A DNA stretch of 64,000 bases from Selenomonas timonae (GTDB lineage Bacteria > Bacillota > Negativicutes > Selenomonadales > Selenomonadaceae), in contig NZ_CP060204.1 of NCBI RefSeq assembly GCF_014250475.1, positions 1,501,001 through 1,565,000 on the forward strand. Direction: 5' to 3'. The notes under the pieces were generated by a model. It did no database searches. It was not told the DNA's origin and saw only the letters and a program-made list of their open reading frames with translations. Both the position numbers and the translations under genes were made by a program. The stretch's first letter is position 1, and each line of letters opens with the position of its first letter. This document shows positions 33,834 to 41,542 of this stretch, piece by piece.

Positions 33834-34982
33834 TTGTTATTCGATCGTATCTTACGTTTCTTCATCGTGCTCATCATGGCGATTGTCGGCGGAACTCTGT
33901 TTGAGCTTGCGATTCCGACGGTGAGCGGCTACTTCTCTGCGCCGTTCTGGCATGTCGAACTGGGCGTTCTCGGACTCTCGCCAGCAGGGCTCTGCTGCAT
34001 TCTCTTCGGCACATTCCTCGGCGGCATGATTGGCTACCCGCTCGCGCCGTTCTTCACGGGACGTCTCAGACGTTTCTCCGTGTGGGTGGAGGGGCAGCTT
34101 GGCAAGATGCCGACACGCGATGTGATCGCAGGGGCAATCGGACTTTTTATCGGACTCATCATTGCGCGTCTCTTGGGCGACGCGTTTTCTATGATACCGA
34201 TTGTCGGCGACTACATTCCCATCGTGTTCAGCATTGTGCTCGGCTATCTCGGCGTTCATATCATGGTACGAAAGCAGGAGGAGCTCGCGGCGGTCTTTGA
34301 CTTCATCCCACGTTTCCTGCGCGATATGTCGCGTGTGCGCGAGGGTCGCATGCCCGCAATGACTGCAGCGCAGCCCGCGCAGGGGGATCGGCAGTACAAG
34401 CTGCTCGATACGAGCGTCATCATCGACGGGCGCATTGCGGATATCTGCGAGACGGGCTTTCTCGAGGGGACACTGCTCATTCCGGTTTTTGTGCTCGAGG
34501 AACTGCAGCATATTGCGGACTCACCCGACTCCCTCAAGCGCGTGCGCGGACGGCGCGGGCTCGACATCCTGCAAAAGATCCGCAAGGAGTCGCGCATGAA
34601 GGTGGAGGTCACAGAGGCGGACTTCGAGGACATCGCAGAGGTTGATTCTAAGCTGCTCCAGCTCGCGCAGGAGGTCGGCGGCAAGATCATCACGAACGAT
34701 TTCAACCTGAACAAGGTTGCGCAGCTGCGCGGCGTTCCCGTGCTGAACATCAACGCGCTCTCGAATGCGGTGAAGCCGGTCGCCATTCCGGGCGATCTCA
34801 TGACGGTGCAGATTGTCCGTCCGGGCAAGGAGCACGGGCAGGGGCTTGCCTATCTCGACGACGGCACGATGATCGTTGTGGATGGCGGATTTCACTGTAT
34901 GAATGAAGTTGTATCCGTAGAGGTGACATCGGCGCTTCAGACGGCGGCGGGTCGCATGATCTTTGCGAAACTGACGCGCTGA
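33834..34982 (+). CDS. Membrane PIN/TRAM-domain protein (YacL family)
   Basis: 382 residues. An N-terminal four-helix membrane region (about 1-140, VLIMAIVGGTLFELAIP and following) leads to a PIN nuclease domain: KLLDTSVIIDGRIADI, VFVLEELQ, RRGLDILQK and IITNDFNLNKVA, with acidic metal ligands. A TRAM domain (PGDLMTVQIVRPGKEHGQGL) ends the protein. It is a predicted RNA-binding nuclease or RNA-modifying factor of unknown target, widespread in Firmicutes just before ispD, as here. The TTG at 33834 follows AAAGGGGGTGA at five bases and is preferred over ATG 33816, which lies before that site. Confidence 0.88.
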   Translation: MLFDRILRFFIVLIMAIVGGTLFELAIPTVSGYFSAPFWHVELGVLGLSPAGLCCILFGTFLGGMIGYPLAPFFTGRLRRFSVWVEGQLGKMPTRDVIAGAIGLFIGLIIARLLGDAFSMIPIVGDYIPIVFSIVLGYLGVHIMVRKQEELAAVFDFIPRFLRDMSRVREGRMPAMTAAQPAQGDRQYKLLDTSVIIDGRIADICETGFLEGTLLIPVFVLEELQHIADSPDSLKRVRGRRGLDILQKIRKESRMKVEVTEADFEDIAEVDSKLLQLAQEVGGKIITNDFNLNKVAQLRGVPVLNINALSNAVKPVAIPGDLMTVQIVRPGKEHGQGLAYLDDGTMIVVDGGFHCMNEVVSVEVTSALQTAAGRMIFAKLTR

Positions 34983-35007
34983 ATCGAATACAGGAAGGGA
35001 ATGTTGC

Positions 35008-35778
35008 ATGGTTAGTGTGGTTTTTCCCGCGGCGGGACAGGCGCATCGGATGCAGATTGGGCTGAACAAGGTCTTTTTGACGCTTGCCGGAAAGCCGATG
35101 CTCCTGAGAACGCTGCTGACGTTTTCCAAGGTGCCCGAGGTCGGTGAGCTGATCGTTGCGGTCGGCGCTGATGAGGTGGATGCCGTGCGTACGCTGCTCG
35201 GCCGCGTGAAGGGGCTTGCTCCGTGGCGCGTGGTGGAGGGAGGCTCGGAACGGCAGTATTCGATCCGCAATGGACTTGCCCTCGTCTCAGAGGAGGCTGA
35301 TGTCGTGCTCGTCCATGATGCGGCGCGCCCCCTGATTCGTCGCGAGACGATTGAGGAGCTGATCCGCGTTGTGCGCGCGGAGGGGGCGGCGATTGTCGCC
35401 GTGCCGGAGAAGAATACGATTAAGATTGCCTCGGAGGACAACGTTGTGGTCTCGACGCCGCCGCGCAGTACACTCTGGCAGGTGCAGACGCCGCAGGGCT
35501 TCCGCAAGGAGATTCTGATCGAGGCGAACCGCCGCGCGGATGAGGATGGCTTTCTCGGGACGGACGACGCGAGCCTTGTGGAGCGCATCGGCGTGCCCGT
35601 GCATATTGTCAAGGGAGAGTACAGCAATATCAAGGTGACGACGCCCGAGGACATGGTGGTCGCGGAGGCGATCCTGCGTAATGATATGGGCGCGGGAGAA
35701 CTGATGAAAACCGCCGTACACGAGGCGAAGCGCCTGCTCGGCGGCGTCGTGCGGCGGCGGAAGGGAGATGGAGAATGA
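35008..35778 (+). CDS. ispD: 2-C-methyl-D-erythritol 4-phosphate cytidylyltransferase
   Basis: 256 residues, MEP isoprenoid pathway step 3. The nucleotide-binding start [12 protein letters not shown] and [13 protein letters not shown] (a Negativicutes-like variant of the usual PKQF), [27 protein letters not shown] and TPQGFRKE are present. Its stop overlaps the ispF start by ATGA. Methionine 35008 has a CAGGAAGGGA site upstream. Confidence 0.95.
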   Translation: MVSVVFPAAGQAHRMQIGLNKVFLTLAGKPMLLRTLLTFSKVPEVGELIVAVGADEVDAVRTLLGRVKGLAPWRVVEGGSERQYSIRNGLALVSEEADVVLVHDAARPLIRRETIEELIRVVRAEGAAIVAVPEKNTIKIASEDNVVVSTPPRSTLWQVQTPQGFRKEILIEANRRADEDGFLGTDDASLVERIGVPVHIVKGEYSNIKVTTPEDMVVAEAILRNDMGAGELMKTAVHEAKRLLGGVVRRRKGDGE

Positions 35779-36251
35779 CGCGGTTTGGCATCGGCTACGA
35801 TGTTCATAGACTTGTCGAGGGGCGAAAGCTGATCCTCGGTGGTGTGGATGTGCCGTATGAAAAGGGGCTACTCGGGCATTCGGATGCAGATGTGCTGCTT
35901 CATGCGATTTCGGACGCGCTTCTCGGTGCGGCTGCGCTCGGGGATATCGGCAAGCATTTTCCGGATACGGATGAACGGTTCAAAGGCGCGGACAGCGGCA
36001 AACTCCTCGAAGAGGTCGCGCGGCTCGTGCGCGCCGAGGGCTATGTGATCGGCAATGTGGATGCGTGCGTTGTGGCACAGGCACCGAAGCTCCTGCCGTA
36101 TATTCCTCAGATGCGTGACAATATCGCGCGTATACTCGGGATCGCGGCGGGGGATGTCAACGTCAAGGCGACGACGGAGGAGCGGCTCGGGTTCACGGGC
36201 AGCGGAGAAGGGATGTCTGCCTATGCCATTGCGGGCATAGAGCGTGTATAA
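35775..36251 (+). CDS. ispF: 2-C-methyl-D-erythritol 2,4-cyclodiphosphate synthase
   Basis: 158 residues, full length. It forms the cyclic diphosphate in the MEP pathway. Zinc ligands are in GYDVHRL and the downstream His, with [30 protein letters not shown] and the late [14 protein letters not shown]. It overlaps ispD by four bases. Confidence 0.97.
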   Translation: MTRFGIGYDVHRLVEGRKLILGGVDVPYEKGLLGHSDADVLLHAISDALLGAAALGDIGKHFPDTDERFKGADSGKLLEEVARLVRAEGYVIGNVDACVVAQAPKLLPYIPQMRDNIARILGIAAGDVNVKATTEERLGFTGSGEGMSAYAIAGIERV

Positions 36252-36267
36252 TATAGGAGGTAGCAAC

Positions 36268-37212
36268 GTGGCAAATCAGCTGAAGGAACTCTTGGGAATC
36301 GAGGTTCCCATTCTGCAGGGTGGCATGGCGTGGATCTCGGAGGCGAATCTTGCCTCGGCGGTCTCGAATGCGGGCGGTGCGGGCATCATCTCGACGGGTG
36401 GGCGTACGACGGAGTACACGCGAGATGAGATTCGCCGCTGCCGTACGCTGACGGATCGCCCGTTCGGCGTGAACGTCATGCTCATGGCGCCGAACAAGGA
36501 CGAGATCGTGGACGTGATCTGCGAGGAAAAGCCGGCGTTTGTCACGCTCGGCGCGGGCAATCCCGTCCCGTATTTTGAAAAACTGCATGCGGCGGGTGTG
36601 AAGGTCATCCCCGTCGTGCCGAGCGTGAAACTCGCAAAGCGCGTGGAGGAAAAGGGCGCGGACGCCATCGTCGTAGAGGGCATGGAGGCGGGCGGTCACA
36701 TCGGCGTGCTCTCGACCCTGCCGTTGATGGAGCAGGTCATCCCCGAGGTTTCCCTCCCCGTTGTCATGGCGGGCGGCTTCGGCGACGGGCGCGGACTTGC
36801 AGCGGCTCTCCTCATGGGTGCTGCGGGCATCCAGATGGGGACGCGCTTCCTCGTTGCAGAGGAGTGCGTCGCGCATCCGAACATGAAGGCAAAGCTGCTC
36901 GAGGCAGTGGACACGGACACGATTGTCACGGGTGTCACAATCGGCGGTGCCGTGCGCGGGGTCAAGAACAAGTTCTCGGAGGAATTTGTTGCGCTCGAGT
37001 ATTCGGGCAAGGCGACCAAGCAGGAGCTGCTCGACCGTGCAACGGGTACGAACAAGCTCGCAGCCGTAGATGGCGACGTTGTGAACGGCATGGTTCAGGC
37101 GGGTGAGACGCTGACCCTCCTGCGCGAGATTGAGCCGGTGCAGACGATCGTGGAGCGCATCGTGCGTGAAGCGCGTGAGACGCTAGCGCAGGCGGCAAAG
37201 ATTGAGATTTAA
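36268..37212 (+). CDS. fabK: Enoyl-ACP reductase II (FabK-type flavoprotein)
   Basis: 314-residue TIM-barrel FMN enzyme of the nitronate monooxygenase superfamily. FabK features dominate: LLGIEVPILQGGMAWIS, FGVNVMLMAP, VTLGAGNP, KVIPVVPSVKLAKR, EGMEAGGHIG and AAGIQMGTRF. It would reduce enoyl-ACP in fatty acid synthesis; other fab genes are not adjacent, so a 2-nitropropane dioxygenase-like paralogue is the alternative. GTG 36268 follows ATAGGAGG (36253-36260). Confidence 0.85.
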   Translation: MANQLKELLGIEVPILQGGMAWISEANLASAVSNAGGAGIISTGGRTTEYTRDEIRRCRTLTDRPFGVNVMLMAPNKDEIVDVICEEKPAFVTLGAGNPVPYFEKLHAAGVKVIPVVPSVKLAKRVEEKGADAIVVEGMEAGGHIGVLSTLPLMEQVIPEVSLPVVMAGGFGDGRGLAAALLMGAAGIQMGTRFLVAEECVAHPNMKAKLLEAVDTDTIVTGVTIGGAVRGVKNKFSEEFVALEYSGKATKQELLDRATGTNKLAAVDGDVVNGMVQAGETLTLLREIEPVQTIVERIVREARETLAQAAKIEI

Positions 37213-37228
37213 GGGGTAACGCAGGGGA

Positions 37229-38149
37229 ATGGGAAACGACGAACTGACACGGATTCATGAACTCGCGAAGCGCGTCACGCTTCTCGAAAAGATGGCGCTG
37301 CGTCAGCAGAGTCGTATTGACGAGCTGGTGGAGCGGTTGGAGGAGGCGGAGCGCCGTGCGGGCACGCCGCCGCAGAGGAAGGAGCCGCCCAAGGCGGCTG
37401 CCGATGATCCTGCGGAGGCGAATGCCGCTGCGCAGCGCGCTGTCCCGTCCGTGAGCGATCTCCTCGACGAGGAGATGAAGCGCGATCTGTCGCGTGCCTA
37501 CACGGGGGCGGCTGCCTCGCCGGTCAAACCGCCGGAGCAGCCACCGCAGGGCAAGGCGATGAATGCGATGGAGCGCGCGGCGGGCAGCTATGCGCGGGCG
37601 ACGGGCGGCAAGGAGTCTACCCCGAGTGACCGCGCACGGCAGAACGAGGCGGCACGCAAAAAAGCCGCCGAGGCGGCTTTGGATGCGATTCCTGTGCACG
37701 AGCTGCGTGAGCGGACGCCCGCAGAGCGTGCGGCGGACTACATACGCGATTACAACGCGCTTTACGATGTCGTCGGGACAATGTTTCAGAAGAAAAAGGC
37801 GCAGGACGATTTCATCAAGCTCTATGAGGTGCAGGGCATGCGCTGTACGAATATGCAGCTGCGCCTGAGCCGTCCCGAGCTCGAGCCGCGCTTTGTCGCG
37901 GTCACGCCGACGCGCGATGCCGACTTCTGGGGCATGCCGCTCGGCAACGGGCTCTTTGCCGTCGTCCCGAATCCCTTCCTCGTCTACGGGGAGGAGATGC
38001 ACACGGCGGGCGGCATGCGCGAGGCGTTCAACTCGAACTATCGCGCAGGGAACACGTACGGCCGCTTTACGGTCAAGGAGACGGCAACTTTCCAGTTCGG
38101 AACGATTGGAAAGGTGTTCAAGAGGGGGCAGGTCGAGGTGACGGTCTGA
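37229..38149 (+). CDS. Unknown protein: coiled coil, disordered linker, C-terminal domain
   Basis: 306 residues, no family recognised. Residues 5-45 form a coiled coil (LAKRVTLLEKMALRQQSRIDELVERLEEAE). About 46-170 is Ala/Pro/Lys-rich low complexity. From about 180 there is an ordered domain with conserved-looking MQLRLSRPELEPRFVAVTP, DADFWGMPLGNGLFAVVPNPFLVY and NTYGRFTVKETATF. No signal peptide or membrane helix. It follows fabK by sixteen bases (GCAGGGGA site) and ends at a strong terminator, so it belongs to this operon. The cytosolic layout suggests a scaffold or partner-binding protein, but that is a guess. Confidence 0.7.
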   Translation: MGNDELTRIHELAKRVTLLEKMALRQQSRIDELVERLEEAERRAGTPPQRKEPPKAAADDPAEANAAAQRAVPSVSDLLDEEMKRDLSRAYTGAAASPVKPPEQPPQGKAMNAMERAAGSYARATGGKESTPSDRARQNEAARKKAAEAALDAIPVHELRERTPAERAADYIRDYNALYDVVGTMFQKKKAQDDFIKLYEVQGMRCTNMQLRLSRPELEPRFVAVTPTRDADFWGMPLGNGLFAVVPNPFLVYGEEMHTAGGMREAFNSNYRAGNTYGRFTVKETATFQFGTIGKVFKRGQVEVTV

Positions 38150-38153
38150 CCAC

Positions 38154-38202
38154 ATACACCTTGTATGCGTATGGAAATGTGCGCATACAAGGTGTATTTT
38201 TA
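38154..38202. terminator. Strong terminator after the unknown gene
   Basis: Perfect 16-base stem ATACACCTTGTATGCG/CGCATACAAGGTGTAT, followed by TTTTTAT on the plus strand. It also lies inside the stop-less extension of the abiEii frame. Confidence 0.92.
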
Positions 38203-39076
38203 TTTCCAAGCTAGTGTCCCACTGACGATAAAACGATATATGATTCACGCATGAATTGTGTATCGGAAGCAGAAAAACACTGATTTCCTGTATGACCTCG
38301 GTGAAGGAAATGTCGATTGATGCGTTGATACGACGCAAAAATGCACGCCAAGGCTTTTCCTTGTTCACACAGAAATTTGGCTGATAGATGTTCATGTGAA
38401 ATTCCGTTTGTCTGTCCTTGAATGTTTGCATGATTGCTTCTTTTAAGGTATCTCCATTCAGAGAATGTGTTTTACTGATCTGCCAAATATCGTAGAAATC
38501 TTTGTATCGGCTGTTTTGTTCGCCTAGCGATATAATTGCCTCATACTTTTCGGCAATGACGGTTTCTATGGCGTAGCCCCATAGCTTGGGGGCGTCCATT
38601 GAGAGCAAAGAGGGATATGATATCTCTTTGGGAGCCGGGAGGGGAGTATCCGAGAATCCTATGTCAAGCTGCAAATAAATTTCTGCCCTCCCTAGAAATG
38701 CCTTGAATTTTACACGTATGCCATGATATTCGTCCTCTTCCGAAATATGCATTACATCATCAAGACACGGCGGCTGAAAACGAAGTGCATCGTCTGTTTC
38801 GATCTGACAAATGTCGGTGATGGTCTTACAGATCTGCTCGGTAGAACTGCTGATATGTTTTGCTAAAACGTCAATATCTTTTGTCACCCGTGACGAAAAC
38901 TCGAAAATTGTATAGAGCAAAGCACCGCCCTTCAAAATAAAATGTTCTCGATATGCGGAGATGGAGAGTCGATAGAGAAATCTCTCGATGCCGTACCGTA
39001 TCAATAGTTCGTTATAGTTTTTATTTTTTTCACGTCCCAGGTTCTTGAGCTTGTCTTTTACACTTTGCTCATTCAT
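38201..39076 (-). CDS. abiEii: AbiEii-type nucleotidyltransferase toxin, no stop codon at its natural end
   Basis: Toxin of a type IV toxin-antitoxin or abortive-infection pair, a DNA polymerase beta-like nucleotidyltransferase. Motifs: LKGGALL (K49-G50-G51), RVTKDIDVL (D67, D69), EKYEAI (K177) and SRYKDFYDIW (D193, D196). Recognisable family sequence ends near residue 278 (FLLPI). No stop follows: the frame stays open through the terminator hairpin, the unknown gene and part of fabK (antisense) to 36962. A TAG one frame over at 38213 suggests a lost or gained base. The end given is therefore approximate. Base composition is AT-rich compared with its neighbours. Whether the product is functional is unclear. 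Confidence 0.78.
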
Positions 39077-39666
39077 GCGATATACACCTCCGTATAACGA
39101 TGGATATATTTATAGACGCGAAGCTGGCGAGAGTAATGGAGTAGCTTGTCCAGTTGACGATTTTTCTTGTTGTGCATATAGTTTTTGAATATATCGAGTG
39201 CTGCATCCAGTCCAACGCGGGGCAGATACCGAAACATATCGCAGACCACACGTTCACGATTGTAGATACGAAGGGGATAATTTTCTTCAGAAATGATTTC
39301 AATGCCAAGATCTATTATTTTTTCATTGGCAAAGAAAAATTCGATTTGTGGGTAGCTTGGAAGGGGGAGACGGCGGGATTTGTTGCTGGGAAGCGTTAAT
39401 TGAATGGAAGAGGGAATTATATTTGTCAGGTCGTAATAGCTGGCTGCTGTAAACATGCTGATGACTGCCTGTGGGAACAGATCTTGTGCAAGAATCATAT
39501 CATTATCCGGCAGATCGATGTGAGCGTATTGATATACGCCCTTTTGAATTCGTATCAGCTGATTCTTTTTTAATAGCTGGCGGAATTCAAACTCTGTCAT
39601 ATGGTGTAGCAGATCTTTTTTTCGCCATGTAATGCTATCTGTGAGATTTTTTTCTGAAGGAATCAT
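39073..39666 (-). CDS. abiEi: AbiEi-type antitoxin
   Basis: 197 residues. An N-terminal winged-helix part (SITWRKKDLLHHMTEFEFRQLLKKNQLIRIQKGVYQY) binds DNA, and the C-terminal domain counters the toxin. The family also represses its own promoter. Its stop overlaps the toxin start (ATGA at 39073-39076). The frame opens with a GTG at 39675, but the ATG at 39666 is the right distance from AAGGGG. AT-rich composition points to horizontal transfer. Confidence 0.85.
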   Translation of the reverse strand: MIPSEKNLTDSITWRKKDLLHHMTEFEFRQLLKKNQLIRIQKGVYQYAHIDLPDNDMILAQDLFPQAVISMFTAASYYDLTNIIPSSIQLTLPSNKSRRLPLPSYPQIEFFFANEKIIDLGIEIISEENYPLRIYNRERVVCDMFRYLPRVGLDAALDIFKNYMHNKKNRQLDKLLHYSRQLRVYKYIHRYTEVYIA

Positions 39667-39707
39667 AAAGTTCACCCCTTATCTGTTTTCTATATCCATT
39701 ATACACG

Positions 39708-39755
39708 AAATCCAGTCATGCACATATAAATTTTTATATGTGCATGACTGGATTT
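39708..39755. repeat. 23-base perfect inverted repeat upstream of abiEi
   Basis: The left arm 39708-39730 and right arm 39733-39755 are exact complements (AAATCCAGTCATGCACATAT core) around TT. On the minus strand a TATAAT (39703-39698) for abiE lies just beyond it, placing the -35 inside an arm. It also follows the cobT stop by nine bases. It may be the cobT terminator, an AbiEi operator, or both; no copy was seen elsewhere in the window. Confidence 0.8.
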
Positions 39756-39763
39756 TTACTGAA

Positions 39764-41542
39764 TTATGTATTTACTTGTCGCCCCGCACCTGCGCCGTCG
39801 ATGGCGACGGCGACGCCGGTCTCGGTGAAGGTTTTCATCTCGTTTACGACGTGGAGGGCGGCGCGTACAATCTCTATGCCGAGGATGCCCGCGATGCCTG
39901 CGGTCAGCTCCGTGTCGATCATGAGCATATCTGGGAGGATGTGCAGGATGTAGGGACGTAGGGCGGCGTTCTCATCAGCGGCTGTGCGTGCTGCGCGATC
40001 CGTCCGTGCGTCTCCGGGCAGGATGAGGCTTGCGCCTGCCGCCGCTCCATGCAGAGCACCAGTGAGCGCCGCCGAAACAGCGGTGCTTTCCTCCCGTTCA
40101 TATGCACCGAGGATGAGGATGGGATAGGTGCGGGCGAGGGCATATGCTGTTTCGTATGCGGTGCGTGTGTCCTTTATGACCTGTGAGACGGTGAAAATAT
40201 GGACGGGGATGGATGCCGACGCCGTGAGTGTGTTGAGAATGTATGCCAGATCGGCGGGCAGTTCCCTGTCTGTGATGAGGAGGAGGGCTGCCTTTGTGTC
40301 TATGGGCGGGCGCTCCGTGCCGAGGATGCCTGCAAGCTGCACGGCGATCCGCTCGAGATAGCCGAGGCTGTGGATGGGCTTTGCGAGGTTGTCGAGGCGG
40401 TATTGACAGGCATCCATGGAGGCGTGCTGGGGGGGAGAGACTGGCAGGAGCGCCCCTTCCACCGCTGCGCGATTCCCCTCCCCCGTGTCGCACGGGGGAG
40501 GCATTGCATTATGCGAGGGTGCATCCACCGCTTCCCATATTTTCAGCATCCGTTCCAGCAGTCGCAGCGCAATCGAGGAGCCTGCCGCCTCGCTGAGGCG
40601 GATGTCGAGGCGGAGGATGGGCGTGAGTCCGAGGCGGCGGAGTGCGTGGGGATGGGAGTGCTCCGTCAGGGAGGCATGCGAGGCGAGCAGATAATGTGCA
40701 CAGTCGGGGGCGAGGGCGTGGGCGATGAGCGCAGCAGATGTCGTATTCGCTCCGTCGAGGATGACGAGCATGTGCCGCGCGGCAGCGCCGAGGATAATAC
40801 CCGCGATGCAGCCGAGTTCAAAGCCGCCGACCTTCGCGAGGACATCCAGTCCGTCATGCGGATCGGGACGATTGACACTGAGTGCGCGGCGGACAATCTC
40901 AATCTTGTGCGCGAGGCGCGCGTCCGAGATATTCGCACCCCGTCCCGTGACCTCCTCAGGTGTTAGTCCAAGGAATGCCGCAACGATGGCGGCGCTCGAA
41001 GTGGTATTCGATATGCCCATCTCGCCGGGGAGGATGCAGCGATCGCCGCGATCTGCGCAGTCGTTTGCGAGTACGATGCCCGTCTCAATGGCTGCAATCG
41101 CCTGTGCGCGCGTCATGGCAGAGCCCTTCGTCATATTCGCCGTGCCGCGTGCAATACTGTGTTGCAAGAGTCCCGGAATATCATCATAAGCGGCATTTAC
41201 ACCGAGATCGGCAACGACGAGGCGCGCCCCCGCATAGTTTGCGGCTGCATTCGCTGCGCCGCCGCGTGCAATGAGATAGTTGCACATCATATTCAGCGTG
41301 GTTTCGGGCGGATAGGCACTGACGCTCTCGGCGGCAACGCCGTGGTCGGCGCAGGAGATAATGACGCTCGTCTGCGGCGGTGCGGGATGGCGCTCGCCCG
41401 TGATGTTCATATAGCGAAGGAGGATGGAGCGCAGATGTCCGAAATCTGTGCTTGTCTGTGCGGACAGCGCAGCGTCGACTGCCGAGGAAAGCTCCGTGTC
41501 GGGGACATGGATTGCCACTACCGTTTGTTCAAGAAGATTCAT
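39764..41542 (-). CDS. cobT: Nicotinate-nucleotide--dimethylbenzimidazole phosphoribosyltransferase with second degenerate domain
   Basis: 592 residues, against about 350 in ordinary CobT. Residues 1-340 form an active-looking CobT: ISCADHGVAAESVSAYPPE, GEMGISNTTSSAAI, VGGFELGCIAGIILGAA and DIRLSEAAG with the catalytic Glu. It makes alpha-ribazole phosphate for the lower ligand of cobamides. Residues about 375-592 look like a second, degenerate CobT: LDNLAKPIHSLGYLERIA at its start and EMKTFTETGV at its end, without the middle catalytic motifs. The linker (about 342-365) is encoded by a palindromic repeat. Its start overlaps the tex stop (ATGA), so the two are cotranslated. Confidence 0.88.
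   Translation of the reverse strand: MNLLEQTVVAIHVPDTELSSAVDAALSAQTSTDFGHLRSILLRYMNITGERHPAPPQTSVIISCADHGVAAESVSAYPPETTLNMMCNYLIARGGAANAAANYAGARLVVADLGVNAAYDDIPGLLQHSIARGTANMTKGSAMTRAQAIAAIETGIVLANDCADRGDRCILPGEMGISNTTSSAAIVAAFLGLTPEEVTGRGANISDARLAHKIEIVRRALSVNRPDPHDGLDVLAKVGGFELGCIAGIILGAAARHMLVILDGANTTSAALIAHALAPDCAHYLLASHASLTEHSHPHALRRLGLTPILRLDIRLSEAAGSSIALRLLERMLKIWEAVDAPSHNAMPPPCDTGEGNRAAVEGALLPVSPPQHASMDACQYRLDNLAKPIHSLGYLERIAVQLAGILGTERPPIDTKAALLLITDRELPADLAYILNTLTASASIPVHIFTVSQVIKDTRTAYETAYALARTYPILILGAYEREESTAVSAALTGALHGAAAGASLILPGDARTDRAARTAADENAALRPYILHILPDMLMIDTELTAGIAGILGIEIVRAALHVVNEMKTFTETGVAVAIDGAGAGRQVNT
40449..40517. repeat. Palindromic repeat, copy 2, inside the cobT reading frame
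   Basis: The minus strand matches the 3' two thirds of the intergenic repeat at 23876-23945, including the CCTCCCCCGT-GCGACA-CGGGGGAGG hairpin and GGTGGAAGGGGCGCT. It keeps the cobT frame and encodes HNAMPPPCDTGEGNRAAVEG. Confidence 0.82.
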
